Shown here: positions 61,832 to 64,000 of the stretch, piece after piece | Layout: each line of letters opens with the position of its first letter | Position numbering within the stretch: the first letter of the stretch is position 1 | From: Vicinamibacteria bacterium | GTDB lineage: Bacteria > Acidobacteriota > Vicinamibacteria > Fen-336 > JAGNNV01 | NCBI GenBank assembly: GCA_019694155.1 | Contig: JAIBCN010000021.1 | Span: 1 to 64,000, forward strand | Direction of reading: 5' to 3' | Length of the DNA stretch: 64,000 bases | The notes under the pieces: generated by a model | What the model saw: the letters and a program-made list of their open reading frames with translations, nothing else | Database searches by the model: none | Told to the model about the DNA's origin: nothing | Position numbers and translations under genes: made by a program

Positions 61832-61837
61832 AATGTA
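61832..61837 (-). promoter_or_regulatory. -10-like hexamer, leaderless start of zinc-ribbon gene
   Basis: TACATT (minus strand), seven bases (tggcgtc), then the ATG at 61824. No ribosome site. Confidence 0.5.
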
Positions 61838-61909
61838 CAGACACCGGCCCCAGGATCCAAGCCCGAACGGCAGGAACCCCGTGGCTCCGGCTCCCCTTGT
61901 TCCCTCGTC

Positions 61910-61915
61910 TATCAT
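61910..61915 (+). promoter_or_regulatory. -10-like hexamer, leaderless GTG start of lolA
   Basis: TATCAT, six bases (ctcccg), then GTG 61922. It decides between this GTG and upstream ATGs at 61805 and 61823, which lie before the predicted transcript. Confidence 0.5.
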
Positions 61916-61921
61916 CTCCCG

Positions 61922-62560
61922 GTGATCCTGACTCTGGCTTTGGCCGCCGCCCTTGCGGTCTCCGCCCAAGGCGCGCCGCCGAAGGCGTCGGCCCCGCCCC
62001 AGGATGCGGAGGCCGTCCTTTCCAGGTTCGATGCCCGGTCCCGCAGCGTCAGCGATTTCACCGCGAAGTTCACCCAGACCTGGCGTTCGGGGGCGCTCGG
62101 TCGGGCGATCGTCGAGACGGGTGTCGTGAAGGTGAAGCGCCCTTCCCGCATGCTCTTCGAGTACGTCACACCCGACCGGAAACTCTTCGTGGCCGACGGC
62201 GACACGTACTACTTCTACGTGCCTCGCGACAAGCAGGTGATGATCCAGAACCAGCGGGGCGACCGGCGGGCCACCGCGAGGATTCTGGCCGAGGGCCGCC
62301 TCCTCGAGCACTTCAAGTGCGCGGGCGAAGAGAAGGACGACCTCGGCCGCAAATTGATCCTCGTTCCCATCGAGAAGGACCCGAATGTCACGCGCATCAG
62401 CGTGGTGCTCGACCCGCAGCTGCGCCTCCTCGCCCTGGAAATACAGGACGCGGAAGGCTCCACCTCGCGCATGGTCTTCAGCGGTTTCAAGGAGAATGTG
62501 GGGCTCAAGGATTCGGAGTTCCGTTTCGAGGTTCCCAAGGGCGTCGAGGTGATTTCATGA
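61922..62560 (+). CDS. lolA: Outer-membrane lipoprotein carrier LolA
   Basis: A 212-residue periplasmic carrier. The signal peptide starts directly (ILTLALAAALAVSAQG). LSRFDARSRSVSDFTAKFTQ, GVVKVKRPSRMLFEYVTPDR and LFVADGDTYYFYVPRDKQV are the LolA strand blocks forming the lipid-binding half-barrel. It would take lipoproteins from LolCDE to the outer membrane. The start is GTG 61922, supported by TATCAT six bases upstream. Its TGA overlaps the ATG of the secretin lipoprotein (ATGA), so lolA and a lipoprotein likely to need it are translationally coupled. Confidence 0.88.
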   Translation: MILTLALAAALAVSAQGAPPKASAPPQDAEAVLSRFDARSRSVSDFTAKFTQTWRSGALGRAIVETGVVKVKRPSRMLFEYVTPDRKLFVADGDTYYFYVPRDKQVMIQNQRGDRRATARILAEGRLLEHFKCAGEEKDDLGRKLILVPIEKDPNVTRISVVLDPQLRLLALEIQDAEGSTSRMVFSGFKENVGLKDSEFRFEVPKGVEVIS

Positions 62561-64000
62561 TCAGACGGGCGACCCTCCTGGGCCTGTGCGGCCTGCTCGC
62601 GGCCGCGACGGGCTGCGCCACCTCGTCCGCGTTCCGGGCGGGCGAGAAAGCCGAACGCCTGGGCGACTTCGATCGCGCCACTCTCGAGTATTCCAAGGCC
62701 GTGAAGGAGAACCCAGATTCCCTCGACGCCCGCCTGGCTCTTCAGCGGGCGAGGCGGCGCTCCGCCGAGGAACACCTGACCCAGGGCCGGCGGATGGCCG
62801 CGCGCGGCCTCTTCAAGGACGCGCTCGACGAGTACCAGCTCGCTCTCGATCTCGATGGAGCCCAGCCCGGCGTCGCCGAGGAGATGCAGGGTGTGCGCCG
62901 CAGCCGGGATGCCGGGCTCATGCCGAAGTCCGTGGCCGCGATCAAGCAGTCGGCCCGCGAGCGGAGCCTGCCCGGGCTCGAGATCGAACCGTCTCTCGAT
63001 ACCCCCATGGGCTTCAAGTTCGAAGGCGCGGACGTCAAGGAGGCCTACAAGACGCTGGGGCTCGTGGTCGGTGTGAACTTCGTCTTCGAGTCCGGCGTCG
63101 CCGCATCCCCCGTGACTCTCGAGCTCAAGGACGCTCCTTTCGAACAGGCGCTCAAGGCCGTCTCCATGGCCAGCAAGACCTTCACCCGCGTCATCGGGCC
63201 CAAGCTCATCCAGGTCATACCGGACACGCCGAGCAAGCGGCGCGACTTTGAAGACCAGATCGTGAAGACCTTCTACCTGTCGAGCGCCGACCTCAAGGAG
63301 GTGGTGGACGTCCTTCGCATCTCTCTGGGCGCGCGGCGAGTGGCGCCGCTCCCGGGGGGGAACGCGCTCACCATCAACGACACTCCGGAGAAAGTCGCGG
63401 CGGCCGAGCGCATCATCGAGTCACTCGACAAGCGGCATGGTGAAGTGGTGGTCGAGGTCGAGATTCTCGAGGTGAACAGGAAGAAGCTGCTCGATTACGG
63501 AATCGAGATCAACTCGATCAGCGCCGCCGGCGCCCTGACCCCCGGCGTTTCGGGCGGCGCGGTTCCCGATCCCACCAAGGTCACCACCCTGGAGAGCCAG
63601 CCCTACAAGAAGAGCAACATCATCGTCTCGGGCCTGCCCGGCGTCGTGTACCGGCTCCTCCGGACCGACGGCTCTTCGCGCCTGCTCGCGAACCCCCAGC
63701 TGCGGGTCAGCGAGGGGCAGACCGCGACCGCGCGTTTCGGCGACCAGGTCCCCGTCCCCGTGACCACGTTCGCCGCCATCGCCACCGGCGGCGTGGCCCA
63801 GCAGCCGATCACCTCGTTCGAGTACAAGAACGTGGGCATCAACATCGACGTCACTCCCCGGGTGCACCAGGATGGAGACATCACTCTCCAGCTCAAGCTC
63901 GAGATCTCCTCCGTCGGCGCCGCCGGGTACGCCGGGCTGCCGACCTTCAGCAACCGCACCGTCACCTCCGTCCTTCGCCTGCGGGACGGGGAGACCAACA
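62557..64000 (+). CDS. TPR-secretin lipoprotein (GspD/PilQ-like), 3' end cut off
   Basis: The first 481 codons of a secretin. A lipoprotein signal (lipobox AATGC, C20) is followed by TPR-like helices (about 27-100, RLGDFDRATLEYSKAVKENP), an STN/N0-like domain (about 145-220), an N-domain (about 230-300, VVDVLRISLGARRVAPLPGG) and the start of the secretin barrel domain (VVVEVEILEVNRKKLLDYGI, LLANPQLRVSEGQTATARFG, VGINIDVTPRV). Secretins form the outer-membrane ring of type II secretion or type IV pili. Acidobacteriota carry such TPR-secretins. No other secretion gene is inside the window; they may follow beyond 64000. Confidence 0.9.
   Translation, partial: MIRRATLLGLCGLLAAATGCATSSAFRAGEKAERLGDFDRATLEYSKAVKENPDSLDARLALQRARRRSAEEHLTQGRRMAARGLFKDALDEYQLALDLDGAQPGVAEEMQGVRRSRDAGLMPKSVAAIKQSARERSLPGLEIEPSLDTPMGFKFEGADVKEAYKTLGLVVGVNFVFESGVAASPVTLELKDAPFEQALKAVSMASKTFTRVIGPKLIQVIPDTPSKRRDFEDQIVKTFYLSSADLKEVVDVLRISLGARRVAPLPGGNALTINDTPEKVAAAERIIESLDKRHGEVVVEVEILEVNRKKLLDYGIEINSISAAGALTPGVSGGAVPDPTKVTTLESQPYKKSNIIVSGLPGVVYRLLRTDGSSRLLANPQLRVSEGQTATARFGDQVPVPVTTFAAIATGGVAQQPITSFEYKNVGINIDVTPRVHQDGDITLQLKLEISSVGAAGYAGLPTFSNRTVTSVLRLRDGETN

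Noticed and set aside
1-64000. tRNA, rRNA, insertion sequences, CRISPR
   Set aside because: Read for them on both strands; intergenic gaps are too short and no repeats or transposase-like genes appear.

Overview
This is a high-GC, densely coded bacterial window with no gene-free stretch over about 300 bases, no RNA genes, no mobile elements and no CRISPR. The gene content suggests a Gram-negative, aerobic member of the Acidobacteriota. The best pointers are the DUF1592/DUF1552/ankyrin cluster, a TPR-secretin lipoprotein beside lolA, many secreted hydrolases and large envelope proteins. Myxococcota or Gemmatimonadota cannot be excluded from sequence alone. Genes at both edges are cut.

Layout. 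1-9000: a truncated tandem M42-like peptidase, a methyltransferase, a VIT-family iron/manganese transporter, an amino-acid permease, an unknown secreted protein, a GT-C membrane protein and 4-hydroxyphenylpyruvate dioxygenase. 8400-17000: a cytochrome-FTR1 iron permease fusion, a lemA-TPM-TPM cluster, pyrF with a Nudix gene, a small membrane protein, an M20 peptidase, a HotDog thioesterase and a UMF1-type MFS transporter. 17000-27700: a beta-lactamase-fold hydrolase, the threonine-degradation pair kbl/tdh with an orphan lasso-B2-like protease between them, a large acyl-CoA dehydrogenase behind a perfect AT-rich palindrome, an unknown protein, a YfcC-type transporter and an M24 peptidase. 27785-34775 (minus): a four-gene surface-glycan operon that includes a GT2-CapK fusion.

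34839-50324 (plus) is the most intriguing part. Five overlapping or nearly touching genes encode an anchored beta-propeller, a VIT-vWA protein, a 2,586-residue helical-repeat protein, an unknown secreted protein and a transpeptidase-like/SpoIID fusion. They look like one cell-envelope system that I cannot match to anything described as a unit. Next come a VOC protein, a membrane-anchored MutS-like ATPase, a small lipoprotein, upp and a mini-metallopeptidase. 54711-61325 holds the DUF1592 cytochrome, Tat-exported DUF1552 and ankyrin genes, followed by a frameshifted outer-membrane protein behind a 26-base perfect palindrome. The window ends with a zinc-ribbon protein and lolA coupled to a secretin lipoprotein.

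A pattern runs across the window. Seventeen genes that head transcription units have a TANNNT -10-like hexamer ending only 6-10 bases before the start codon and mostly lack a Shine-Dalgarno sequence, whereas others with longer leaders have clear Shine-Dalgarno sequences. This predicts widespread leaderless transcription and was used to choose several starts.
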